Below are positions 35,527 to 43,948 of a DNA stretch of 64,000 nucleotides, one piece after another. The stretch's first letter is position 1. The number at the start of each line of letters is the position of its first letter. The stretch is taken from positions 38,910 through 102,909 of the forward strand of contig NZ_BDCF01000024.1 of assembly GCF_001613365.1 (NCBI RefSeq). Direction: 5' to 3'. The notes below the pieces were generated by a model. That model was not told where the DNA came from. It did not search any database and saw only the letters and a program-made list of their open reading frames with translations. The DNA comes from Nocardia xishanensis NBRC 101358. Lineage in GTDB: Bacteria > Actinomycetota > Actinomycetes > Mycobacteriales > Mycobacteriaceae. A program made the position numbers and the translations under genes.

Positions 35527-36627
35527 TCAGTCCGACGACGGTCGCGGACGGGGACGTGGGCCGATCTGATCGAGCAGCGTGTTGACCTCGTCCGGGAAAC
35601 CGTTGGTGACCGGCTTCGGCGTCTTGTTGGGAAACCGCCGCGTGACATGCTCCTCCGCGGCGGAGCCCGGCAGCACGTAGACGGGTTCGGATTTGCTCTG
35701 CAACGGACGTACGACCTCGTCGAGGTGCCCCTTCCGGTCGTCTATGAACCCGCCGATCACGTCCTCGCCCGCGGGGCAGACGGCCATGCAGTAGCCGGCC
35801 TTGTAGTTGGGCTTGAACGACAGGCTCTGCCACATGGAGAAAGATTCGCCCGTGGTCACTCGCGCGCGGTACTCGTCGCGGTCGGCGCTGTCGGCGACGG
35901 TCTCGGCCCAATCGGTGAAGCCGCCCATGAACTCTCGATAATTGTGCGTGTAGCAGGCTTGGAAGTCGAAGCCTCCGTCCGTGGTGATGGCGCCGACCGG
36001 GCACGCGGACACGCACAGCTTGCACTCCAGGCACGGATTGAATTCCAGCGCCGCGCTCGGCTCGTCGACCACAGCGTCGGTGACCACCGTGCCGAGCAGG
36101 ATGAAGTTGCCGAACTTCGGGTGAATGACGTTGCGGTGGATGCCCATAACGCCCAACCCCGCCGCCTGTGCCACCACTTTGTGCGCGATGACCCAGATGC
36201 GGCCGGGAAACCGGTCGACCTCCATCGGATATCCCGGCGCTGGATAGACGGCGCGGTAGCCCGCGTCCTGCAGCGCCCTGGTGATGCGGCGCGAGACCTC
36301 GTTTGTCTCGTCGTCGGCGTGGTTGAATTCGGTATTCGCCAGGCTGCGTTGCGGACTGCGCAGGTTGTCGCGGTTCATCCGCACACAGAAGGATACGAAT
36401 GTCCTTGCCGCGGGCAGTATTCCGCGCGCGTGGTCGAATTCCTCCGCGACCCTTGGATCCTCGACGGGCACGAAGCCCACATCGTCGGCGCCCGCGGCCA
36501 GGCAGATCTCGCGCAGCCGCGCGGCTTTCAGCACCGGCTCGGGTTTCGTGCGTGCCCGCTCGGCGATTCGCTTGACGGTCGGATGATCGGCCAGCCGCCC
36601 CGTTGATTCCTGGTCGTTTGTCGACAT
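35527..36627 (-). CDS. Double 4Fe-4S cluster reductase-like protein (QueG/dehalogenase-related)
   Basis: A 366-residue iron-sulfur protein. A ferredoxin-type pair of clusters is given by CLECKLCVSACPVGAI and the later CMAVCPAG. The N-terminal half (RILPAARTFVSF-like strand, GYPMEVDRFPGRIWVIAHKVVAQAAGLGVMGIHRNVIHPKFGN) is that of the cobalamin-dependent epoxyqueuosine reductase and reductive dehalogenase relatives, but no twin-arginine signal is seen. The cognate reaction is not established. It is divergent from pknK with a 215-base gap. Confidence 0.8.
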   Translation of the reverse strand: MSTNDQESTGRLADHPTVKRIAERARTKPEPVLKAARLREICLAAGADDVGFVPVEDPRVAEEFDHARGILPAARTFVSFCVRMNRDNLRSPQRSLANTEFNHADDETNEVSRRITRALQDAGYRAVYPAPGYPMEVDRFPGRIWVIAHKVVAQAAGLGVMGIHRNVIHPKFGNFILLGTVVTDAVVDEPSAALEFNPCLECKLCVSACPVGAITTDGGFDFQACYTHNYREFMGGFTDWAETVADSADRDEYRARVTTGESFSMWQSLSFKPNYKAGYCMAVCPAGEDVIGGFIDDRKGHLDEVVRPLQSKSEPVYVLPGSAAEEHVTRRFPNKTPKPVTNGFPDEVNTLLDQIGPRPRPRPSSD

Positions 36628-36842
36628 CGGGCCCTCCTACCCCATCGTGAGGCCGAGACAGCCTCGAAAAGGTAGACCCCGCCGAGCGTCGAAATTCATC
36701 GGCCCGCGGCGTTCTCTCGCCTGCTCACGGCGGTCACGGGAGTTGCGGAACCGTTGCCGAGCGGCCGATCGGAGTTATCCTCGGGGGGCACGATTCGACC
36801 GACCAGGGCCATCGGAGAGCTCGCCCAGAATCGAGGCCGACA

Positions 36843-39800
36843 ATGGCCGACATACTGCCGACACAGCGCAGCCCGTCCTCCGGCATCGACGCGGACCTGA
36901 ACGCCGAAGGGTTCGAACAGGCGGAGGAGATCGGGCGCGGGGGCTTCGGCGTCGTCTATCGCTGCAGGCAGCCGGACCTGGACCGCACGGTTGCCGTGAA
37001 GGTGCTGACCTCGAATCTCGACGCGGAGGGCATGCAAAGGTTCATCCGCGAGCAGCAGGCCATGGGACGGCTATCAGGCCACCCGCACATCGTCGACGTC
37101 TTCCAGGTCGGCACCACCGGCTCCGGGCACCCGTATCTGGTCATGCCGTATCACCCCCGCGGCTCGCTGGAACAGCGGATCAGGCACTACGGTCCGCTCG
37201 ACTGGACCGCGACGCTGCGGCTCGGCGTCAAGATGGCGGGTGCGCTCGAGGCGGCCCACCGGGTCGGGACCCTGCACCGCGACGTGAAGCCGGGCAACAT
37301 CCTGATCACCGACTACGGCGAGCCGCAGTTGACCGATTTCGGCATCGCGCGGACCGTGGGCGGCTTCCGCACCACGACCGGAATCATCACGGGCTCACCG
37401 GCATTCACCGCTCCGGAAGTGCTACGCGGCGAACCGTCGACGCCCGCGTCCGATGTGTACGGGCTCGGTGCGACGCTGTTCTGCGGGCTCACGGGCCACG
37501 TCGCCTACGAGCGCCGCAGCGGCGAGCAGGTGCTCGCCCATTTCCTCCGGGTCGCCGCGCAGCCGGTCCCCGATCTTCGGACGGAGGGCGTGCCCGACGA
37601 CGTCTGCACGGTGATCGAGCACGCGATGGCGGGCGAGGCGGCCGAGCGACCGGAATCGGCCGCCGCCCTCGGCGAGGAATTGCGCGCGGTGCAGCGGCAG
37701 CACGGCGTGCCGATCGACGTCATGGTGCTGCCGATCGCACCGGGACCCCGGACGCCGCCGCCCGCCGCGACGGTCCGTCACCGCGAACGCCCCACCGCTC
37801 CCCCGACCCCGGCGACGAAGTACCGTCCGCCGACGCCTGCGCGCACGCCTGTCATCAGAAAACGACTGCTGGATCAGCTCCGCTCTGGTTCGCGCAAGCG
37901 ATTGACCTTCGTCCACGCGCCGAGCGGCTTCGGCAAGACCACGCTCGCGGCCCAGTGGCGCGACGAGCTCGCCGGAGCGGGCGCGCCGGTCGCCTGGTTG
38001 ACCGTGGACGAGGACGACAACAACGTCGCCTGGTTCCTCGCCCACCTCGTGGAGGCGATACGCGGTGCGCGCCCCCACCTCGCGGACGAACTCGATCGGG
38101 TGCTGGAGGCGCACCCCGACGACGCCGAACGCTACGTGCTCACCTCGCTGATCGACGATCTGCACACCCACGACGACCGGGTCACGGTCGTGCTCGACGA
38201 TTGGCAGCGCGTAACCGACGCCTCTTCCGTGGCGGTCGTCCGGTTCCTGCTCGAACACGGCTGCCACCACCTGCCGATCATCGTGACGAGCACCTCCAGA
38301 TCCGGACTTCCGTTGAGCCGGTTGCGCATCGACGGAGAGCTGGAGGAAATCGACTCGGCGACATTACGTTTCGATGCCGACGAGGTGCGATCCTTCCTGG
38401 ACGAGGCGGGCGGGCCGCGGCTGGCGGATGCCGACATCGACGCGTTGACCGGAACCACGGACGGCTGGGCGGCGGCGCTTCAGCTGGCGGTGTTGTCGTT
38501 GCGTGCGGGCGACGATCCCGCGCGACTGATCGAAAGCCTGTCCGCGCACGCCGACATCGGCGAGTTCCTGGCGGAGAACGTGCTCGACGCACTGGAGCCG
38601 GACGTCCTCGAATTCCTCACCAAAACGTCCATCTGCGAACGCATCTGCGGTGATCTGGCGTCCGCGGTCAGCGGCGAGGAGCACGGGCGCGCGATGCTGG
38701 AGGAGATCGAGGACCGCGGTCTGTTCCTGCAGCGCATCGACCCGAATCGCGAATGGTTCCGCTATCACCAGCTTTTCGCGGGGTACCTGTGCCGTCGGCT
38801 GGAGCGGGACCGGCCCGAGGAGATCGAGACGCTGCACTACCGCGCGTCGGACTGGTTCGCGCACCACGATCTTCTCAACGAGGCGGTCGATCACGCGCTG
38901 GCCGCGGGGAACGTGGAGCGTGCGGTCGACCTCGTCGAGCGAGGCGGGGGCTTCCTGCTGGAGCGGTCCAAGATGACCACGCTGATGGGCATTCTGGCCA
39001 AGTTGCCGGCGCGGTCGATCCTGCCGCGCCCCCGCATCCAGCTCTTCATCGCGTGGGTGAATCTCGTGCTGCGCCGTCCCGAACCGACCAGCGCGGCGCT
39101 GGCCCGGTTCAGGACGGCGTTCGACGCGGCCGAGCTCACCGAGGCCGATCGAGCGGACATGCGCGCGGAGGCCGACGTGCTCGCCAGCGTGCGGGAGATG
39201 TTCGCCGATCGGGTCGCGGAGGGCGACCGGCTCATCCGTGAGGCGCTGTCCCGCCCCGGCGATTTCTCTCCCCGAGTGGCCGGAGTGGCGGCCAACATCG
39301 CCTCGTTCGCCGCGATGCATCGCTTCGATTTCGACGCCGCGCGCCGGTGGCAGCAGTGGGCCGAGCCGTATCACGAGGCGACGGGCCCCTTCCTGCGGGT
39401 GTACGGCCGCTGCTTCGCGGGCATCGCCGCGAGGGAGCAACTGGACATCCCCGCCGCCGACCAGACGTTCCGGGACGCACTGCGCCTGGCGACCACGACC
39501 ATGGGTCCGCACTCGCACGCGGCACGGCTCGCTGCCGCCGTGCTCGGCGAACTCCGCTACGAGACAGGCGATCTGGACACCGCGGCGGAGCTGCTGGTGG
39601 AGAGCCTGGAACTGGCGGACGAAGGTGGCGGCGGCGTCGATTTCATGATCGCTACCTACGCGGTGGGCGCGCGGGTCGAAGCCGCGCGTGGCAATCTTCG
39701 AGCAGCCGCGAAGCGGTTGGCCGACGGGATGGACAAAGCCGAGCGATCGGCGCTGCCGCGGCTGGCGGCCCGGTTGCGCAACGAGCGGGTCCGCTGGGGA

Positions 39801-40172
39801 CTGAGCCTCCCGCCGGGCGAGGCCGAGCGCATGCTGCGACCGCGCGAACTGCGCCACGACGACGGCATCGCCACCCTCATCGCCGAATGGGACGAGGACT
39901 CCGCGATCCGGCTGCTGCTCGCGACGCACGCGCCCGAGCGATGCGACGAAGCGTGCGATCGGGCGCGGGCCCTGGTCGCGAGCATCGAGCCCGACCGCCG
40001 TCCGCTCGCCGCGCTGCGCGTCCGACTGCTCCTCGGCGCCGCGCTGCGCCGCGCGGGTCGGCAGGAAGAGGCAGAGCAGGTGCTGGCTCCCGCCATGGCG
40101 AGATGCGCCGAGACAGGACTGACCCGCCTCCCTCTCGACGCGATGCGTCTGCCGGAGCCCGACGTGATGTGA
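36843..40172 (+). CDS. pknK: PknK-like Ser/Thr protein kinase with MalT-type ATPase and TPR-like region
   Basis: An 1109-residue protein, almost exactly the length of mycobacterial PknK (about 1110). Residues about 25-290 are a eukaryotic-type kinase: GRGGFGVVY loop, VAVKVL lysine, HRDVKPGNIL catalytic loop, DFGIA, APEVL. A Pro-rich linker follows. Residues about 335-560 form a STAND/MalT ATPase with Walker A GFGKTTLAAQW (about residue 360) and VTVVLDDWQRV. The C-terminal 500 residues are helical TPR-like repeats. No LuxR helix-turn-helix ends the protein. PknK regulates growth slowdown and translation in mycobacteria. Confidence 0.9.
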   Translation: MADILPTQRSPSSGIDADLNAEGFEQAEEIGRGGFGVVYRCRQPDLDRTVAVKVLTSNLDAEGMQRFIREQQAMGRLSGHPHIVDVFQVGTTGSGHPYLVMPYHPRGSLEQRIRHYGPLDWTATLRLGVKMAGALEAAHRVGTLHRDVKPGNILITDYGEPQLTDFGIARTVGGFRTTTGIITGSPAFTAPEVLRGEPSTPASDVYGLGATLFCGLTGHVAYERRSGEQVLAHFLRVAAQPVPDLRTEGVPDDVCTVIEHAMAGEAAERPESAAALGEELRAVQRQHGVPIDVMVLPIAPGPRTPPPAATVRHRERPTAPPTPATKYRPPTPARTPVIRKRLLDQLRSGSRKRLTFVHAPSGFGKTTLAAQWRDELAGAGAPVAWLTVDEDDNNVAWFLAHLVEAIRGARPHLADELDRVLEAHPDDAERYVLTSLIDDLHTHDDRVTVVLDDWQRVTDASSVAVVRFLLEHGCHHLPIIVTSTSRSGLPLSRLRIDGELEEIDSATLRFDADEVRSFLDEAGGPRLADADIDALTGTTDGWAAALQLAVLSLRAGDDPARLIESLSAHADIGEFLAENVLDALEPDVLEFLTKTSICERICGDLASAVSGEEHGRAMLEEIEDRGLFLQRIDPNREWFRYHQLFAGYLCRRLERDRPEEIETLHYRASDWFAHHDLLNEAVDHALAAGNVERAVDLVERGGGFLLERSKMTTLMGILAKLPARSILPRPRIQLFIAWVNLVLRRPEPTSAALARFRTAFDAAELTEADRADMRAEADVLASVREMFADRVAEGDRLIREALSRPGDFSPRVAGVAANIASFAAMHRFDFDAARRWQQWAEPYHEATGPFLRVYGRCFAGIAAREQLDIPAADQTFRDALRLATTTMGPHSHAARLAAAVLGELRYETGDLDTAAELLVESLELADEGGGGVDFMIATYAVGARVEAARGNLRAAAKRLADGMDKAERSALPRLAARLRNERVRWGLSLPPGEAERMLRPRELRHDDGIATLIAEWDEDSAIRLLLATHAPERCDEACDRARALVASIEPDRRPLAALRVRLLLGAALRRAGRQEEAEQVLAPAMARCAETGLTRLPLDAMRLPEPDVM

Positions 40173-40261
40173 TCACGCGTCAGCGTGCTCGCCGCTCGTG
40201 GCGCTTCTCGCCGCGGCGTCGACCCGCACCGGAACCGGGAACGGCGGCGACGGTCGAAGGA

Positions 40262-40846
40262 TCAGAGGCCCGCCTCGCTGAACCGCGCCGCGTCCTTGCG
40301 GACACCGAAGGAGGTGATGATCTCCAAGACGCCGAGCACGATCAGCCAGATGCCAGCGACGAGAGTCAGCGTGGCCACCGAGGTGACCGGCCAGACGATC
40401 AGCACGATGCCCGCGATCGTGGTGATCACGCCGAAGAATCCCTGCCAGCCGCGCCCCGGCAGTTCGGGATCGGAGATGGCCGCGACCAGCAGGGCCACGC
40501 CGCGGAACAGCCAGCCGATACCGATCCACAGTCCGAGCAGCAGGATCGAGGCGAGCTCGTCACGGAAGCAGAAGATGCCGATGATGATCGACAGCACGCC
40601 GCTGATGAAGTACAGCACTCGCATGCCGGTGCTCCTGGTCGCGCCGAACGCGGCAACCAGCTGCAGCACGCCTGCGACCACCAGATAGATACCGAAAAGG
40701 ATGCCGGCGACCAACAGGGTCTTGTCCGGCCACACCAGAATCACCACACCGAGGATCACCGAGAGGACGCCGGTGACCAGAACGGTTTGCCAGGCGGCCC
40801 GCATGAGCGCCTGAGCAGGTCCTTCGACCACGCTGTTTGTCGTCAT
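40262..40846 (-). CDS. HdeD-family membrane protein
   Basis: A 194-residue protein of about six closely spaced membrane segments (TVLVTGVLSVILGVVILVWP, TLLVAGILFGIYLVVAGVLQLVAAF, LYFISGVLSIIIGIF, ASILLLGLWIGIGWLFRGVALLV, GVITTIAGIVLIVWP, VAGIWLIVLGVLEIITSF). HdeD proteins support acid resistance in enterobacteria; the role in actinobacteria is unknown. It appears to be a single-gene unit after pknK on the opposite strand. Confidence 0.88.
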   Translation of the reverse strand: MTTNSVVEGPAQALMRAAWQTVLVTGVLSVILGVVILVWPDKTLLVAGILFGIYLVVAGVLQLVAAFGATRSTGMRVLYFISGVLSIIIGIFCFRDELASILLLGLWIGIGWLFRGVALLVAAISDPELPGRGWQGFFGVITTIAGIVLIVWPVTSVATLTLVAGIWLIVLGVLEIITSFGVRKDAARFSEAGL

Positions 40847-40931
40847 GACCAGATGTTATGCCTTGCAGCATAGGTTCTCTGGAAATTTGCTATATAGCGT
40901 GCCGCGGACCGGTCCCGCGCCGCGGCGCCGG

Positions 40932-41345
40932 TCAGTCCCCGGACGCGACGATGTTCACCATCCACGCGACGCCGAACTTGTCGCGGCACATGCCGAACTC
41001 GTCGCCCCACATCTGCTTCTCCAGCGGCACGGTGACAACGCCGCCCGCGACCAGCTTGTCCCAGTAGCCGCGCAGTTCCTCGGCGTCGTCACCGCTGAGG
41101 CTGATCGAAATGCTGCTGCCGGGAAGGTATTCCATGCCGGGCGGGGTGTCCGCCGCCATCAGCGTGAACCCGCTCGGCGTCTCCAGCTGGCCGTGCATGA
41201 CCAGTTCGGCGCCGGGCGAATCCTTATCGCCGAACTCGCCGAAGGTGTTCACCGCGAGGGTGCCGCCGAATACATCGCGATAGAACTCGAGGGCAGGGCG
41301 CGCGTTGTCGCCGAAGCCGAGATACGGGTTGAGCTTGGAGACCAT
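40932..41345 (-). CDS. VOC/PhnB-like glyoxalase-fold protein
   Basis: A 137-residue glyoxalase-fold protein of the PhnB (3-demethylubiquinone-9 3-methyltransferase-like) group. KLNPYLGFGDNARPALEFYRDVFGGTL, MHGQLETPSGFTLMAAD, and WGDEFGMCRDKFGVAWMVNI are the group's conserved pieces. The ATG at 41345 follows AAGGAG by 5-6 bases; the open frame from 41375 is not supported. Function unknown. Confidence 0.87.
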   Translation of the reverse strand: MVSKLNPYLGFGDNARPALEFYRDVFGGTLAVNTFGEFGDKDSPGAELVMHGQLETPSGFTLMAADTPPGMEYLPGSSISISLSGDDAEELRGYWDKLVAGGVVTVPLEKQMWGDEFGMCRDKFGVAWMVNIVASGD

Positions 41346-41541
41346 CGGATGCTCCTTAGCTGTCGTTGCCGCCACACGCGAGGGTACTGCCGCACCGCGA
41401 AAAGTGGCGTAGATAACGCCGCACCCGATCCACGTTTACCGCTCGAGCGGCATGGGAAGTCATCCCTAAGTGGCTCTCGCCGTAAGCACCTGTGGAGCGG
41501 GGGTCGCATTCTGTGAGTCTCGGGTTGCTAGGGAGAAGAGG

Positions 41542-42516
41542 GTGGCGGTTGTACTCGTGCTGCAGGCACGCGGACTCGGTGATCTGCTCACCGCGGTCCC
41601 GGCCCTTCGTGCGCTGCGCCGCGCCGAGCCGAGCGACCAGATCGTGCTCGCCGCCCCCCATCGGCTCAAACCGATCGTCGACCTGATCACTTCGGTAGAC
41701 ACTATGGTGCCCACCGCCGACGTGAGCGCGCTGCGATGGGACGGCCCAGCGCCGAAGCTCGCGGTGAACCTGAACGGGCCGAGCGCCGAGAGCATCGTCG
41801 AACTGGTCAAGACCGACCCAGGACGGATACTGACCTACCGCAACCCGGCTTTTCCCGAATTGGAAGGACCGGACTGGCAGCCGGAGATGCACCACGTGGA
41901 GCGGTGGTGTCACCTGCTCGAATCCGACGGCATCGTGGCCGACCGCCGCAATCTCGGGCTGGTGCCGCCCGTCTCGACCAACAGCCGCCGCGACTGCGTC
42001 GTCGTGCACGTCGGGGCGGGCGCGCCCGCACGGCGCTGGCCGCCGGACCGGTTCGCCGCGGTGGTGCGGCACCTGCTGGTACTCGGGCGCGAGGTGGTGC
42101 TCACCGGCGACGAATTCGAGCGTGACATCGCCTTGAACGTCGCGGCGCGGGCCGGGCTCACCCAGACGAACGTCCTCGCGGGTAAGCAGAACCTCATCGA
42201 TCTCGCCGCCACCGTCGCCGAGGCCGCCCTGGTGATCAGCGGCGACACCGGCGTCGCGCGACTGGCCACGGCCTTCGGCACCAGGACGGTGCTGCTGTTC
42301 GGGCCGACGCCGCCGCGCTGGGGCGGTCCGCCGCCGCACCTGCTCGCAAGGCACATCGTGCTTTGGGCTGGTCAGACGGGGGATCCCGCGGCCGACACTC
42401 CCGACCCCGGCCTGTTGCGCATCGGCGTCGCCGATGTGGTCGCCGCGGTCGAGAAGCAGCTGAACCAGCGCAACTCGGCTGCGGCCCGTCGTCCCGCCTA
42501 TCGCAGGGTCGGCTGA
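41542..42516 (+). CDS. Glycosyltransferase family 9 protein
   Basis: A 324-residue GT9 (ADP-heptose-type) protein. VLVLQARGLGDLLTAVPALRAL is the N-terminal acceptor-domain signature; VVVHVGAGAPARRWPPDRFAAVV and ISGDTGVARLATAFGTRTVLLFGPTPP form the nucleotide-sugar half. Actinobacteria have no lipopolysaccharide heptose core, so the donor may be another sugar nucleotide. The GTG at 41542 has GGGAGAAG upstream; the longer frame to 41470 lacks a ribosome site. Confidence 0.87.
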   Translation: MAVVLVLQARGLGDLLTAVPALRALRRAEPSDQIVLAAPHRLKPIVDLITSVDTMVPTADVSALRWDGPAPKLAVNLNGPSAESIVELVKTDPGRILTYRNPAFPELEGPDWQPEMHHVERWCHLLESDGIVADRRNLGLVPPVSTNSRRDCVVVHVGAGAPARRWPPDRFAAVVRHLLVLGREVVLTGDEFERDIALNVAARAGLTQTNVLAGKQNLIDLAATVAEAALVISGDTGVARLATAFGTRTVLLFGPTPPRWGGPPPHLLARHIVLWAGQTGDPAADTPDPGLLRIGVADVVAAVEKQLNQRNSAAARRPAYRRVG

Positions 42517-42520
42517 CCTC

Positions 42521-42838
42521 TCACCCTTCGGCGCGCGCCTCCGTCAGCGCGGCCGAGTAGGCCGCGAGCGCGCTCGGCCAGAACTGTTCGAGGTAGTCGC
42601 GCGCATCGCCGAGCCCGCGCGGATCGAGCGTGTAGAGCCGCCGGGTGCCCTCGGGACGAGCCATGACCAGCCGTGCCGCTCGCAGCACCTTCAGATGCTG
42701 GGAGACCGCCGAGCTGCTCACGCCGACGATTTCGGCCAGCTCACCCACCGATCTCGGCGCCTGCGGTAACGCCTCGAAAATCGCCCGCCTGGTCGGCTCG
42801 GCCAGCGCCTCCAGGGCCCGAACTCCGTTAGTCGCCAC
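42521..42838 (-). CDS. ArsR-family transcriptional regulator
   Basis: A 105-residue winged helix protein. ALEALAEPTRRAIFEALPQAPRSVGELAEIVGVSSSAVSQHLKVLRAARLV with the wing RPEGTRRLYTL is typical. No metal-binding cysteine pair is visible, so it may belong to the SRPBCC-linked or stress group. The start is a GTG at 42838 with no ribosome site; a -10-like CACAAT at 42845-42850 just upstream suggests a leaderless transcript. It ends 4 bases from the convergent GT9 stop. Confidence 0.85.
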   Translation of the reverse strand: MATNGVRALEALAEPTRRAIFEALPQAPRSVGELAEIVGVSSSAVSQHLKVLRAARLVMARPEGTRRLYTLDPRGLGDARDYLEQFWPSALAAYSAALTEARAEG

Positions 42839-42844
42839 TTAAAC

Positions 42845-42874
42845 ATTGTGATCAACTAGCGATTAACTAGTCAA
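42845..42874 (-). promoter_or_regulatory. Probable promoter of the ArsR-type gene
   Basis: On the minus strand a -35 TTGACT (42869-42874) is separated by 18 bases from a -10-like CACAAT (42845-42850), which puts the transcription start near the GTG at 42838. ACTAG repeats (42855-42859 and 42866-42870) inside the spacer may be the ArsR binding site. Confidence 0.45.
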
Positions 42875-42903
42875 GATCGGCTATTACCCAGTTTTCGCAG
42901 GTC

Positions 42904-43044
42904 GATAACGGATGCCCGCTTCGTCGTTATCTATCCGTGACACACGAGCTGGGCTTTTATCGATCTGTGATGGTAGCCACAAGATAACAAAACGACTATC
43001 ACGGTCCCGTACGTTCAAGTCATGCCCGTGACCGATCTGTTATC
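42904..43044. promoter_or_regulatory. Cluster of GATAAC motifs around the M23 peptidase start
   Basis: GATAAC or its complement occurs at 42904-42909, 42926-42931, 42983-42988 and 43039-43044 (the last inside the gene). The first two form the inverted repeat GATAACG / CGTTATC with 14 bases between. This density is unusual in sequence of this GC content and suggests a regulator site. The regulator is not known; MtrA-type control is conceivable. Confidence 0.4.
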
Positions 43045-43723
43045 TGTTCTTCGGCCCGGCGCGACTCGCTCTCGCCGGCACCGTGTCGCCACCCGTGCGG
43101 TGGCCGTCTCCGCCGCCGTAGGCGCCACCCTCGGCGTCCTCGCCGCAGCCAACCCCGACGACCAGCCCGCGGCGCCCGCGGTCACCGCCGAGGCCGCCGC
43201 CGACTCGAGCGTCCAGTACGCCGCGTTCACCGGCGAGGGCCAAGAGCCGCAGGCCGGTCCCGAGTGGGAACAGCACCGCCCGGCCCAGGAAGCAGCCCTG
43301 CCTCCCCCGCCGCCCCCTCGCCCGACGACCGTCCGCCCGGTCGCTGGTCGACTCACCTCTTACTTCGGCAGCCGCTGGGGAGCCCAGCACAACGGCCTCG
43401 ACTTCGGCGACCCGCTGGGTGCGCCCATCTTCTCCGTCACCGACGGCGTGGTGATCGAGGCGGGCCCCGCCTCCGGCTTCGGCCTGTGGGTGCGCGTCCA
43501 GCAGGACGACGGCACTGTCGGAGTCTACGGGCACGTCAACGACATTCTCGTCAACGTCGGCCAGCCGGTTCTCGCGGGCGATGTGATCGCCACCGTCGGC
43601 AACCGGGGCCAGTCCACCGGACCGCACCTGCACTACGAAGTGCACGATCCCAACGTGGGCCCGATCGACCCGTGGCCGTGGCTCGCCGCCCGAGGCATCA
43701 ACGTAGGTACCGCCGACGAGTGA
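43022..43723 (+). CDS. M23-family metallopeptidase (peptidoglycan endopeptidase)
   Basis: A 233-residue secreted or membrane-anchored LytM protein. An N-terminal hydrophobic segment near residues 25-45 (VAVSAAVGATLGVLAAA) is followed by a Pro-rich linker (PPPPPPRP), then the M23 domain: LTSYFGSRWGAQHNGLDFG (zinc His and Asp), GHVNDILVNVGQPV, and GPHLHYEVHDP (HxH). It cuts stem-peptide cross-links. The upstream 180 bases are AT-rich with four GATAAC/GTTATC motifs (see finding), and no Shine-Dalgarno is evident. Confidence 0.9.
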   Translation: MPVTDLLSVLRPGATRSRRHRVATRAVAVSAAVGATLGVLAAANPDDQPAAPAVTAEAAADSSVQYAAFTGEGQEPQAGPEWEQHRPAQEAALPPPPPPRPTTVRPVAGRLTSYFGSRWGAQHNGLDFGDPLGAPIFSVTDGVVIEAGPASGFGLWVRVQQDDGTVGVYGHVNDILVNVGQPVLAGDVIATVGNRGQSTGPHLHYEVHDPNVGPIDPWPWLAARGINVGTADE

Positions 43724-43731
43724 TCCCGTCC

Positions 43732-43769
43732 GGGGTTTCGCGAGCACGATGAGGGGCTCGTGAAACCCC
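43732..43769 (+). terminator. Rho-independent-like hairpin after the M23 gene
   Basis: GGGGTTTCGCGAGC pairs with GCTCGTGAAACCCC over a 10-base loop (43746-43755), 13 of 14 positions Watson-Crick and one G-T. Nine bases after the M23 peptidase stop. No T-run. Confidence 0.7.
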
Positions 43770-43791
43770 GCCGGTCGTCACTCCCGGCAGC

Positions 43792-43823
43792 CATGCCCGC
43801 GAACAGCGCCGTTCGCGGGCATG
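43792..43823. repeat. Perfect 13-bp inverted repeat
   Basis: CATGCCCGCGAAC and GTTCGCGGGCATG flank the 6-base loop AGCGCC. It is either a second terminator after the M23 gene or a mobile-type palindrome; a copy count in the genome would tell. Confidence 0.75.
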
Positions 43824-43948
43824 CGCGTTTCCGCTCGCCGCTCCCCCGCTCCGGGGCGAGCGGCGGCGCCGTCTGATACTGCGGTACGAGACGCGAATGG
43901 CGCTGCGGCGGGACGTGTTCCGGCGTCGCCGGTCCCTAGTTTCGGGAC

